Origin: JBBDWZ01 sp050732575 | GTDB taxonomy: Bacteria > Gemmatimonadota > Gemmatimonadetes > Longimicrobiales > RSA9 | Direction of reading: 5' to 3' | Length of the DNA: 23,487 nucleotides | NCBI GenBank assembly: GCA_050732575.1 | Contig: JBOHRF010000056.1 | Coordinates: forward strand, 1-23,487 | In this document: piece after piece, positions 6,665 through 13,970 of the stretch | How positions within the stretch are numbered: position 1 is the first letter of the stretch | Layout: the number at the start of each line of letters is the position of its first letter | Notes under the pieces: generated by a model | Told to the model about the DNA's origin: nothing | The model's database searches: none | What the model saw: only the letters and a program-made list of their open reading frames with translations | Translations under genes and position numbers: made by a program

Positions 6665-9072
6665 TGGGTAAGGCAATCTCCGGGGCCGCCGCGCTGGCGG
6701 CGGCCCTCTCGTTTTTCCTGCCGGGCATGACGCGGCCGGCAGTGGGCCAGGACAACGGCCAACCGTTGCGACTGGGCCAGGTCGAGATCGTCGGCAACAG
6801 CCGCCTCAAGAACGACTACATCATCGCGGAAGGTGGCCTGCGCATTGGTGAGCCGATCTTTGTCACGGACATCCGGCGCGCCGTTCGTCGCTTGTTCGCC
6901 ACCGGCAATTTTGAAGATATCACGCCCTACATCACGGAGACCGACTCGAACCGGGTGAGTCTCAAGCTCGAAATCAAAGAGCGGCCATTCATCAGCGCCA
7001 TCGAGTTTCAGGGCCTGGAAAGCATCAAACAGTCGGCCGTGCTGGACACCATTGTGTTGAAGCCGGGCGGGCCGCTGCGACCCACCAAGCTGGCAGAAGC
7101 GCAGGACATGACCAAGCGGCTGCTGGCCGACAAGGGTTTCCAGATGAAGGACTTCAAACATCATCTGGAGCCGGTACCGGGCCGTGCGGGCGAACATCGA
7201 TTGATCTTCGTGGTCGAAGAGGGCAGCCGCGTAGCCCTGGCGCAAATCGAATTTGAGGGCAACACAGTTTTCAGCGACGATGCGTTGCGCAAAGCGCTGG
7301 AGACCAAGCCCGAGGGATTCTTGTGGTTCCGGTCGGGCACCTTCGATGAAGAGAGGGTGCGTGATGACATGCGCGAGAAGCTGCCCGGCTACTACAACAG
7401 TGAGGGTTACCTCGATTTCTCGGTGGTCGGCGATTCGCTGGTCGTGGATCCGGAAACGGGCAAGGCTCGGCTCATCATCATGGTGGAGGAGGGACCGCAA
7501 TACAAACTGGCCGACTTCGAGATCCGCGGTAACCGCCGGTTTCCTACCGAGGATTTGAGACGCTATTTCGAGGAAGAATCGAGTGGCGGCTTTTTCGGCA
7601 TCAGTTTTGGCCGCGGCCGTAGCACGCTGCGTGATGACTCGGTGTTCAACGCCACGGCGTTCGTGGCGGCATCACAACGTATTCGCCAGTTGTATACCAA
7701 CCAGGGCTACCTGTATGCCCAGATCGAGCCCAACATCGAAAAGATCGAAGGCAAGAATCTGGTGCGGGCCTCGTGGGTCATTCAGGAAGGCGATCCAGCC
7801 TACATCAGCAAGGTCACCATCCTGGGCAACACGTTCACGCACGAGGACGTGATCCGGCAGCAGTTGTTGACGCTGCCAGGTGACATATACAGCGAAGAGC
7901 TGCTCATTCAGAGTTACCAGCGGATTGGCGCTCTGGGCTTTTTTGAAACGCCCATGCCCACGCCTCGCATTGATTCCAACCAGCAGACCGGTGACGTGGA
8001 TATCATCTTCGAGGTGAAAGAGAAACAGACGGGCTCCGTAAATTTCGGAACGGCCGTGGGAGGCGGTACTGGGTTAGCCGGATTCCTGGGCTACGATCAA
8101 CCGAATTTGTTTGGACAGGCCAAGTCGGGGCATTTGCGCTGGGAGTTTGGACGCTATTCGAACAACTTCGAAGCCAGCTACAGCGATCCGGCCATCCTGG
8201 ACACCCGGTTTGGCGGCTCACTCTCGCTGTTCAGCTCGCGTGACCGTTTCTTCCGCTTCTCCGAGGGCCAGCGCCGCCGCACAGGTGTCTCCGCCCGTGT
8301 AGGCATGACCCTGCCGCGCGATGTACGCAGTCGTTTTTCGGTTGGCTACACGCTGGCGCGGACGACCTACGAAGACTTCGAGGAAGACGAGACCAGCACA
8401 CTGTTCTCGCTGCCACCAGGATTGCAGAGCACGGTGACCTTTGCGTTGACACGGCAGACGCTCGATCACCCGATATTCCCCACGTCGGGGACACGGCAGG
8501 AGATCGAAGCCAACTTCAACGGCGGCATCCTGGGCGGCAACGGCGACTTCCAGAAATACCTGGTCTCCGGCAACTGGTATGTACCGGTTGGTCAACTGGG
8601 CGGCTCACGACCCGGCTCGCGGCCGATTCGGATGACGCTCGGTCTCACAGCCGAAAGCGGGGCGCTGTTTGGCAACGCCGACCGCTTCCCATTCGAGCGC
8701 TTCTTCATGGGCGGCGTCCAGTTCGGCAAACCGCTGCGCGGCTATGATGAAACCACCATTACACCGCGCGGCTATTTTCCGCGCAACGCCGAATCGGTAC
8801 CGCTGGAGGCCCGGCTGGGCGATGCGTTCCTGCGGCTTTCCGCCGAATACGCGATCCGGTTCAACGACAATCTTTCGGTTTCCACTTTCTATGACGCGGG
8901 TGCGGTATTCCGCGGGCCAGGCGACTTCAACCCGACTCGCCTGTTCCGGGGCGCGGGCGTAGGTGTGATGCTGGTTACGCCGTTTGGTCCCATTGGCCTG
9001 GATTACGCTTACGGCTTCGACAAAGATCGGCCGGGCTGGCAGCTGCACTTCAAGTTCGGCCAGGGCTTCTAG
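6664..9072 (+). CDS. bamA: BamA, outer-membrane protein assembly factor (Omp85)
   Basis: This 802-residue Omp85 protein inserts beta-barrel proteins into the outer membrane. It has a Sec signal peptide (about residues 1-28, hydrophobic AALAAALSFFLPG). Tandem POTRA domains follow to about residue 455, each with the VxGN-type strand (VEIVGNSRL, IEFEGNTVF, FEIRGNRRF, VTILGNTFT). A C-terminal 16-strand barrel starts near 460 (GTAVGGGTGLAGFLGYDQPN). The lid-loop motif is LRGYDE at 691-696. The last residue is Phe, the usual C-terminal Bam signature. The length is normal. ATG 6664 is preferred over TTG 6661 because it fits a TGATG overlap. bamA followed by skp and lpxD is a widely conserved order. 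Confidence 0.96.
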   Translation: MGKAISGAAALAAALSFFLPGMTRPAVGQDNGQPLRLGQVEIVGNSRLKNDYIIAEGGLRIGEPIFVTDIRRAVRRLFATGNFEDITPYITETDSNRVSLKLEIKERPFISAIEFQGLESIKQSAVLDTIVLKPGGPLRPTKLAEAQDMTKRLLADKGFQMKDFKHHLEPVPGRAGEHRLIFVVEEGSRVALAQIEFEGNTVFSDDALRKALETKPEGFLWFRSGTFDEERVRDDMREKLPGYYNSEGYLDFSVVGDSLVVDPETGKARLIIMVEEGPQYKLADFEIRGNRRFPTEDLRRYFEEESSGGFFGISFGRGRSTLRDDSVFNATAFVAASQRIRQLYTNQGYLYAQIEPNIEKIEGKNLVRASWVIQEGDPAYISKVTILGNTFTHEDVIRQQLLTLPGDIYSEELLIQSYQRIGALGFFETPMPTPRIDSNQQTGDVDIIFEVKEKQTGSVNFGTAVGGGTGLAGFLGYDQPNLFGQAKSGHLRWEFGRYSNNFEASYSDPAILDTRFGGSLSLFSSRDRFFRFSEGQRRRTGVSARVGMTLPRDVRSRFSVGYTLARTTYEDFEEDETSTLFSLPPGLQSTVTFALTRQTLDHPIFPTSGTRQEIEANFNGGILGGNGDFQKYLVSGNWYVPVGQLGGSRPGSRPIRMTLGLTAESGALFGNADRFPFERFFMGGVQFGKPLRGYDETTITPRGYFPRNAESVPLEARLGDAFLRLSAEYAIRFNDNLSVSTFYDAGAVFRGPGDFNPTRLFRGAGVGVMLVTPFGPIGLDYAYGFDKDRPGWQLHFKFGQGF

Positions 9073-9101
9073 AATCCACACTAGGGGAAAGAAAACAGAC
9101 C

Positions 9102-9674
9102 ATGCGTACGATCGTTTTGGTGGGCGCGCTGCTGGTGGCAGGAGGTATCGCGCTCGAACTCAGCTCGCAGCAGGCGCCCCCGCCGGCGCCTGCAGCCAAT
9201 GCGGCCAAAATCGCCTACGTCAACTCTGAGCGGCTGACGCAGGAATCTCCGGGCGCGACCGAGGCGCAGACCACCATCCGGCGTGAAATGGACAAATACC
9301 GGGCCGAGTTTGCACTGGCCGATGATTCGGTCAAGAACATGATCACGGCCTACCAGCAGCAGCAGGTGATGCTTTCACCGGATGCCAAAAAGCGGCAGGA
9401 AGATGCGATCCGCGCCAAGAGTACGGCACTCGAGCAGCGGCGCACGCAGGCGGAGCAGACCCTGAATCAGCGCAGTGAGACGCTTTTGAAGCCGATTATG
9501 GACCGCATTAACAAGGCGCTCGAGGACGTACGCAAGGAAAACGGCTACGCGCTGGTATTCAATGTCTCTGCAGGCGCCATAGTTGCGGCGGACACGACGC
9601 TCGACCTGACCACCAAAGTGTTGCAGAAGCTGCGGGCACCGACCAGCGCGGCGCCCAGGAATCCGGGCCGCTGA
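9102..9674 (+). CDS. skp: Skp/OmpH-family periplasmic chaperone
   Basis: This 190-residue Skp/OmpH protein is expected to carry unfolded outer-membrane proteins across the periplasm to BamA. The N-terminus is an export signal (MRTIVLVGALLVAGGIAL). A Pro/Ala linker and the first core strand KIAYVNSERL come next, then two long charged, Gln/Lys/Arg-rich helices (about residues 65-150) forming the tentacle coiled coil, and the returning strand YALVFNVSAGAIVAADTTLDLT. E. coli Skp is 161 residues, so this one is a little longer, with a Pro/Ala-rich C-terminal tail. AGGGGA lies 13 nt before the ATG. It sits between bamA and lpxD, the classical position. Confidence 0.92.
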   Translation: MRTIVLVGALLVAGGIALELSSQQAPPPAPAANAAKIAYVNSERLTQESPGATEAQTTIRREMDKYRAEFALADDSVKNMITAYQQQQVMLSPDAKKRQEDAIRAKSTALEQRRTQAEQTLNQRSETLLKPIMDRINKALEDVRKENGYALVFNVSAGAIVAADTTLDLTTKVLQKLRAPTSAAPRNPGR

Positions 9675-9677
9675 GAA

Positions 9678-10709
9678 TTGAAGGCATCCGAGATTGCCCA
9701 GCTGGTCGAAGGCAGTTTACAGGGGACGGCTGATCCGGACCTGGTAGATGTAGCGCCGCTGGACCGCGCCGGCCCCGAGCACCTGAGTTTTCTTGCTGAC
9801 CCGAAATACCTGCCCTATCTTGAGGGCGCGCAAGCAGGAGCGGTTCTCATAGCAGAGTCGCTGACGATGCGGGGGAGCACAACGCTTCCCCGCATTGTCG
9901 TTAGAGACGTTCATAGCGCGCTCACCACGCTGCTGCAGCGCTTCCACCCCGAGCCGGCCTGGCAGCCCGGCATTCACCCCACGGCCGTATTAGGTGCTCG
10001 CGTCGAGCTCGGTGAGGACGTCAGCGTTGGGCCCTACGCGGTTCTGGGCGCGGGCGCGGGCGTGGGCGAGGGGAGCCGGATCGGCGCCCATTGCGTCATT
10101 GGAGACGGTTGTCGGCTCGGGGATCGGGTGACCCTGCATCCGGGCGTGACGTTGTACCCAGGGGTCGTGATCGGTGATCGAACGATCATCCATAGCGGCG
10201 CGCGCATCGGCTCGGACGGCTACGGTTACCGATTCCAGGGCGGTGCGCACCGCAAGATTCCACAGGTGGGTGGTTGTGTTATCGGCCGCGACGTTGAAAT
10301 TGGCGCGAACACGACCATTGATCGCGGTTCGGTGGGCACCACCGAAATTGGGGACGATGTGAAGATCGATAATCAGGTCCACATTGGTCACAACGTGCGC
10401 GTGGGAGCGCACACGTTAATCGTGGCGCAGGTTGGGGTATCGGGCAGCGTCGCAATCGGCCGGCAGGTGACCCTCGGTGGCCAGGTGGGCGTGAGCGGTC
10501 ATCTCCGCATTGCGGACAACGTCGTGGTGGCGGCCAAGTCCGGGGTCTGGGGCAGCCTGATGGAGCCCGGCGTTTACAGCGGACATCCCGCGCGACCGCA
10601 CAGGAAAACGTTGCGCGCACAGGCGACAGCGGCACGGTTGCCCGGACTGGTACAACGTCTCAAGGCGCTGGAGCGGGCGGTGTTTGGACGCAACAAATCC
10701 GAGACATGA
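9678..10709 (+). CDS. lpxD: LpxD, UDP-3-O-acylglucosamine N-acyltransferase
   Basis: LpxD adds the second (N-linked) hydroxyacyl chain from acyl-ACP to UDP-3-O-acyl-GlcN, the third step of lipid A synthesis. The 343 residues comprise an N-terminal uridine-binding domain (MKASEIAQLVEGSLQG) and a left-handed beta-helix of hexapeptide repeats from about residue 100. The diagnostic ANTTIDRGSVGTTEIGDDVK precedes IDNQVHIGHNV, whose H238 matches the catalytic H239 of E. coli. A C-terminal helix completes the trimer. The start is TTG 9678, 3 nt after the skp stop; no ATG or GTG precedes the family N-terminus. The stop overlaps the lpxC ATG (ATGA). A G-run repeat within the gene is listed separately. 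Confidence 0.96.
   Translation: MKASEIAQLVEGSLQGTADPDLVDVAPLDRAGPEHLSFLADPKYLPYLEGAQAGAVLIAESLTMRGSTTLPRIVVRDVHSALTTLLQRFHPEPAWQPGIHPTAVLGARVELGEDVSVGPYAVLGAGAGVGEGSRIGAHCVIGDGCRLGDRVTLHPGVTLYPGVVIGDRTIIHSGARIGSDGYGYRFQGGAHRKIPQVGGCVIGRDVEIGANTTIDRGSVGTTEIGDDVKIDNQVHIGHNVRVGAHTLIVAQVGVSGSVAIGRQVTLGGQVGVSGHLRIADNVVVAAKSGVWGSLMEPGVYSGHPARPHRKTLRAQATAARLPGLVQRLKALERAVFGRNKSET
10046..10073 (+). other. G-quadruplex-capable G-run cluster inside lpxD
   Basis: Five G-runs (four GGG, one GGGG) are separated by exactly 3-nt loops (CGC, CGC, CGT, CGA) on the coding strand. This satisfies the usual G3N1-7 quadruplex rule. The run encodes alternating Gly/Ala/Val/Glu of a beta-helix turn, so protein coding alone may explain it. 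Folding in vivo is not shown. Confidence 0.5.
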
Positions 10710-11992
10710 GCTCTCCGAAACAGCAGACCATTGCGCGGCACGCTGAAGTTGAGGGCGTTGGGTTGCACACTGGGACGCGTGCGCGCGTCCGTTTCTGCCC
10801 GGCCGATGCGAATACGGGCATCCGTTTCAAACGCGTGGATCTGCCCGGCCAGCCGGAAGTAGCGGCCAAGCTCGAGCACATTGCCTCCACCGACCGGGGC
10901 ACGACGTTGCAGCAAGGCGATGCGCGCGTGCATACGGTGGAGCATCTGCTGGCGGCCGTGGCTGCGCTCGAACTGGACAACCTGATCGTCGAAGTGGATG
11001 GTCCGGAAATCCCCATTGGGGATGGCAGCTTCAAGCCCTTCTTCGATGCGCTATCAGAGGCGGGCAGCGTGGCGCAGGCCGCCAATGCCTCCGTGCTGGA
11101 TCTGAAGGAGGTCGTGCATTTGACCGCCAATGGCGGCGCATCGTACGTGGTCGTACCGGATGAAGGCTACCGAATCTCGGGCACCATTGAATTCGATCAC
11201 CCACTGATCCGCCGGCAGTTCGGCTCGTTCAGCGTGTTACCACAGAGCTTTGCCGAAGACCTGGCACCCGCGCGCACATTCGGCTTCACGCGTGAGGCCG
11301 AAGCGCTGTACGCACGCGGGTTGGCGCGCGGCGTTACGCTGGAAAACGCCATCGTGCTGGACGACCAGGGCCTGGCCGCGGGTGCGTTGCGTTTCAGTGA
11401 CGAGTTCGTGCGTCACAAGATTGGCGACATCGTGGGCGACCTGGCGCTGCTGGGTCGGCGCGTGCGCGGTCACGTGATTGCGGATCGGCCGAGCCACGCA
11501 GGCAACCTGGCACTGGCGCAGGAACTGGCACTGGCGGAGCAGCGCACACGCACCCGACCGATCGTCGACATTCAGAGGATCATGCAGCATCTGCCGCATC
11601 GATATCCCATGCTGCTGGTCGATCGCATCATCGAATTCGAGGCGGGCAAGCGCATTGTAGGCATCAAGAACGTGACCATCAACGAACCGTTCTTTCAGGG
11701 TCACTACCCCGGCCATCCGGTCATGCCGGGTGTGCTGATCATCGAAGCCATGGCGCAGGTGGGCGGTTTGTTGATGCTGGACGCCATCCAGAACATCGAA
11801 GACAAGGTCGTCTATTTCATGTCACTGGACAACGTGAAATGGCGGCGGCCGGTTACGCCGGGCGATCAGCTGCGCTTCGAGCTGGAGGTTTTGCAGCTGC
11901 GCACGCACGTGTGCAAAATGCGCGGCGTGGGTCTGGTGGATGGACAACTCGTGGCCGAGGCCGAAATGATGGCCCGTATTGTGGACAAGTAG
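10706..11992 (+). CDS. lpxC-fabZ: Bifunctional LpxC-FabZ fusion (UDP-3-O-acyl-GlcNAc deacetylase / 3-hydroxyacyl-ACP dehydratase)
   Basis: Two enzymes are joined in one 428-residue chain. Residues 1 to about 275 are LpxC, the Zn deacetylase that commits flux to lipid A: HTVEHLLAA with H80, HKIGD with H237 and D241 (the zinc ligands, E. coli H79/H238/D242), and the catalytic H264 in DRPSHAGN. Residues from about 285 are FabZ, which dehydrates 3-hydroxyacyl-ACP in fatty acid synthesis: catalytic H298 in LPHRYPMLLVDR and E347 in MPGVLIIEAMAQ. The linker is only about ten residues (RTRTRPIVDIQ). Both active sites look intact. The two activities compete for the hydroxyacyl-ACP pool, so fusion could balance them. 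The same fusion is known in Bacteroidota and relatives. It is ATGA-coupled to lpxD, and lpxA starts 7 nt after it. Confidence 0.98.
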   Translation: MSSPKQQTIARHAEVEGVGLHTGTRARVRFCPADANTGIRFKRVDLPGQPEVAAKLEHIASTDRGTTLQQGDARVHTVEHLLAAVAALELDNLIVEVDGPEIPIGDGSFKPFFDALSEAGSVAQAANASVLDLKEVVHLTANGGASYVVVPDEGYRISGTIEFDHPLIRRQFGSFSVLPQSFAEDLAPARTFGFTREAEALYARGLARGVTLENAIVLDDQGLAAGALRFSDEFVRHKIGDIVGDLALLGRRVRGHVIADRPSHAGNLALAQELALAEQRTRTRPIVDIQRIMQHLPHRYPMLLVDRIIEFEAGKRIVGIKNVTINEPFFQGHYPGHPVMPGVLIIEAMAQVGGLLMLDAIQNIEDKVVYFMSLDNVKWRRPVTPGDQLRFELEVLQLRTHVCKMRGVGLVDGQLVAEAEMMARIVDK

Positions 11993-11999
11993 GCTGCCC

Positions 12000-12791
12000 A
12001 TGATCGAGACCCTGCCTCCAGGCGAAATTCACAGCAGCGCGGTGGTCGACCCGGGCACGGAGCTGGCCGCGGACGTAGCCATTGGAGCGTACGCCGTGAT
12101 CGGCCCGCGAGTTGTGATCGGCGCCGGCACGCGCATCGGCCCGCACGCGGTGATTCACCAGGACACCGTGATTGGCGAGCAATGCGCAATCCATCAGGGT
12201 GCCTCGCTGGGAAACGATCCACAGGATCTGAAGTACGGCGGCGAACACTCCGAGCTGCACGTGGGAGCGCGCACCGTGATTCGCGAATTCTGCACGATCA
12301 ATCGGGGCACTACTGCGCAGGGCAAGACCGTGATTGGCAGCGACTGCCTCATCATGGCGTACTCGCACGTTGCGCATGACTGCGTGATCGGCCCGCACGC
12401 CGTAATTGCCAATGCCGTGAACATGGGCGGTCATGTCGAGATCGGTGACTGGGTAGTAGTAGGCGGCATGACGGCCATCCATCAATTCGCGCGCATCGGC
12501 GCCCATGCCTTCATTGGCGGAACGTCGGCCGTACGCAAAGACGTGCCCCCGTTTGTGAAGGCATCGGGCAATCCTCTCAAATTGTACGGCCTCAATACGG
12601 TGGGTTTGCAGCGACGCGGATTCAGTGATGAATTGCGCCGGGAATTGAAGCGGGCCTATCGCATTGTGTTTGCTTCCGAGCTGAATGTGGGGCAAGCACT
12701 CGAGCGGGCTCGCAACGAGCTGGCTCCTATCAGGGAAGTGGAAGAATTCCTCTCGTTCATCCAGGCCAGCGAGCGCGGGACAACCGTTTAG
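12000..12791 (+). CDS. lpxA: LpxA, UDP-N-acetylglucosamine O-acyltransferase
   Basis: LpxA transfers a hydroxyacyl chain from acyl-ACP to the 3-position of UDP-GlcNAc, the first step of lipid A synthesis. At 263 residues it matches E. coli (262). Left-handed beta-helix hexapeptides fill residues 10-190. The catalytic H126 (E. coli H125) lies in SHVAHDCVIG. The stretch NDPQDLKYGGE and the C-terminal helical region after NTVGLQRRGFSDE are diagnostic. The Gly equivalent to E. coli G173, part of the acyl-chain ruler, is conserved (AFIGGTSAV), which would allow a chain as long as C14; that is inference. The start is ATG 12000; an upstream in-frame GTG overlaps lpxC-fabZ and adds non-family residues. 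A 47-nt gap follows, the longest in the lpx block. Confidence 0.97.
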   Translation: MIETLPPGEIHSSAVVDPGTELAADVAIGAYAVIGPRVVIGAGTRIGPHAVIHQDTVIGEQCAIHQGASLGNDPQDLKYGGEHSELHVGARTVIREFCTINRGTTAQGKTVIGSDCLIMAYSHVAHDCVIGPHAVIANAVNMGGHVEIGDWVVVGGMTAIHQFARIGAHAFIGGTSAVRKDVPPFVKASGNPLKLYGLNTVGLQRRGFSDELRRELKRAYRIVFASELNVGQALERARNELAPIREVEEFLSFIQASERGTTV

Positions 12792-12810
12792 GAAACCCGG
12801 AAGGAAAACC

Positions 12811-12834
12811 GTAAGAGAGTAAGAGAGTAAGAGA
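12811..12834 (+). repeat. Three tandem copies of an 8-bp unit before the Gfo/Idh gene
   Basis: GTAAGAGA is repeated three times without error, followed by GGGG and the ATG at 12839. Each unit is purine-rich and resembles a weak Shine-Dalgarno sequence (TAAGAGAG). The last copy sits at SD distance (about 4 nt) from the ATG. The array fills about half of the lpxA to oxidoreductase gap. Repeat slippage changing translation is a hypothesis. Confidence 0.85.
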
Positions 12835-12838
12835 GGGG

Positions 12839-13849
12839 ATGGACCCGTTGGGTAAGCTGATGGTCGGCGTGGTTGGCGTAGGGAGTCTGGGCTTCCACCA
12901 TGCGCGCATCCTGCGGGACGTGGCGGGCGTCGAACTGGTCGGAGTGTATGACAGCAACGCCGCGCGTTTGGCGCAGGTGGCGGCGGAGCTGGGTGTGACC
13001 GCGTATGACGCGCTCGATGAATTGCTGGATCGGTTGGATGCCTGCGTGGTAGCCGTGCCGACCCAGGCTCATGAAGCGGTAGCGTGTGCAGTCCTGGAGC
13101 GCGGCGTGCACGTACTGTTGGAAAAGCCGATTGCGCCGGACCTGGACGCGGCAGACCGGATTCTGGCCACGGCGGAAGAAGCGGGCGCTCTCATTCAAAT
13201 CGGACACGTTGAGCGATTCAACGGCGCGCTACGCGCCTGCGAACCCTACCTGGACCAACCCATCTTCGTCGAGAGTCATCGGCTGGCACCGTTCGGGCCG
13301 CGCGGTACCGATGTAGCCGTCGTGCTCGATCTCATGATTCACGATCTGGACCTGGTGCTCAGCCTGATGCGCCGTCCGGTCGTGAGTTTGGCGGCCGTGG
13401 GTGTGCCCGTCCTCTCGAGCAGTCCGGACATTGCGAACGCGCGGCTCGAGTTCGAGGGTGGCGGCGTCGCAAATCTGACCGCCAGTCGCGTCTCACTGGA
13501 GCGGATGCGGAAAATCCGCTTCTTCCAACGATCCGGTTACATCAGTCTGGACCTGGCGGCCGGCAAAGGCGAATTCCTGCGGCTGCGGCCGGGTGTATCG
13601 CTGGAGCAACGACTGGCCTCACTGGGAGATCGCGTTCCCGATGTAGCCACACTGATGGACATTGTGGAACGTATTGCCTTGCATAGTGACGGCATGGAGC
13701 CGTTGCGCGCCGAGCTGGAGAGCTTTGTGGCGGCAGTACAGCGCCGCGAGCCCGTAGCCGTAACCGGCCGAGAAGGCAGGGATGCGCTGGCTGTGGCGCT
13801 GGAAATCGTTCGACGCATCGAGAACTATGTCGCTGCTGCGCCCACCTAA
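12839..13849 (+). CDS. Gfo/Idh/MocA-family oxidoreductase in the lpxA-lpxB interval
   Basis: This 336-residue NAD(P)-dependent sugar dehydrogenase-type enzyme is cytoplasmic. The N-terminal Rossmann fold carries GVVGVGSLGFHH. The EKP motif is LLEKPIAP with K96, and the substrate domain includes GHVERFNGALRA and DLMIHDLDLVLSL (D164, H168, D169). The substrate cannot be read from sequence. Its place between lpxA and lpxB suggests action on UDP-GlcNAc or a lipid A intermediate. GnnA of Acidithiobacillus ferrooxidans, which oxidises the 3-OH of UDP-GlcNAc before transamination by GnnB, belongs to this family and is also linked to lpxA. No GnnB-like aminotransferase is in this window. The start could instead be ATG 12860, which begins MVGVVGVG; 12839 is preferred for its purine-rich leader. 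Confidence 0.9.
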   Translation: MDPLGKLMVGVVGVGSLGFHHARILRDVAGVELVGVYDSNAARLAQVAAELGVTAYDALDELLDRLDACVVAVPTQAHEAVACAVLERGVHVLLEKPIAPDLDAADRILATAEEAGALIQIGHVERFNGALRACEPYLDQPIFVESHRLAPFGPRGTDVAVVLDLMIHDLDLVLSLMRRPVVSLAAVGVPVLSSSPDIANARLEFEGGGVANLTASRVSLERMRKIRFFQRSGYISLDLAAGKGEFLRLRPGVSLEQRLASLGDRVPDVATLMDIVERIALHSDGMEPLRAELESFVAAVQRREPVAVTGREGRDALAVALEIVRRIENYVAAAPT

Positions 13850-13958
13850 ACATCCGTCCTGGATGCCACGCTATTCGCGACCGTCGGGACCCGGGCCGCT
13901 GGTCGTCGTGCTGATTCTGGTCGTGCTCATGATCTGGTTTCTGCTGCGCATGGCATGA
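13827..13958 (+). CDS. Small single-pass membrane protein (43 aa) upstream of lpxB
   Basis: I do not recognise a family. The frame starts at ATG 13827 inside the end of the oxidoreductase gene (23-nt overlap) with GAGA a few nt upstream. A second in-frame ATG at 13863 would give 31 residues. The N-terminal half is basic and proline-rich (R5, K8, R15, R18; eight prolines). Residues 25-40 are one uninterrupted hydrophobic helix (LVVVLILVVLMIWFLL), followed by RMA. This is the layout of a tail-anchored small membrane protein, with the basic side predicted to be cytoplasmic. It ends 12 nt before the lpxB start and fills the whole gap between two real genes, which supports it being a gene. A role in the membrane-associated lipid A steps is only a guess from position. 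Confidence 0.55.
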   Translation: MSLLRPPKHPSWMPRYSRPSGPGPLVVVLILVVLMIWFLLRMA

Positions 13959-13970
13959 ACGGATTCAACC

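Noticed and set aside
6469..7500. 343-codon minus-strand frame across the clpC end and bamA start
   Set aside because: It crosses two well-supported + strand genes, shows no recognisable domain, and has the composition of a shadow frame.
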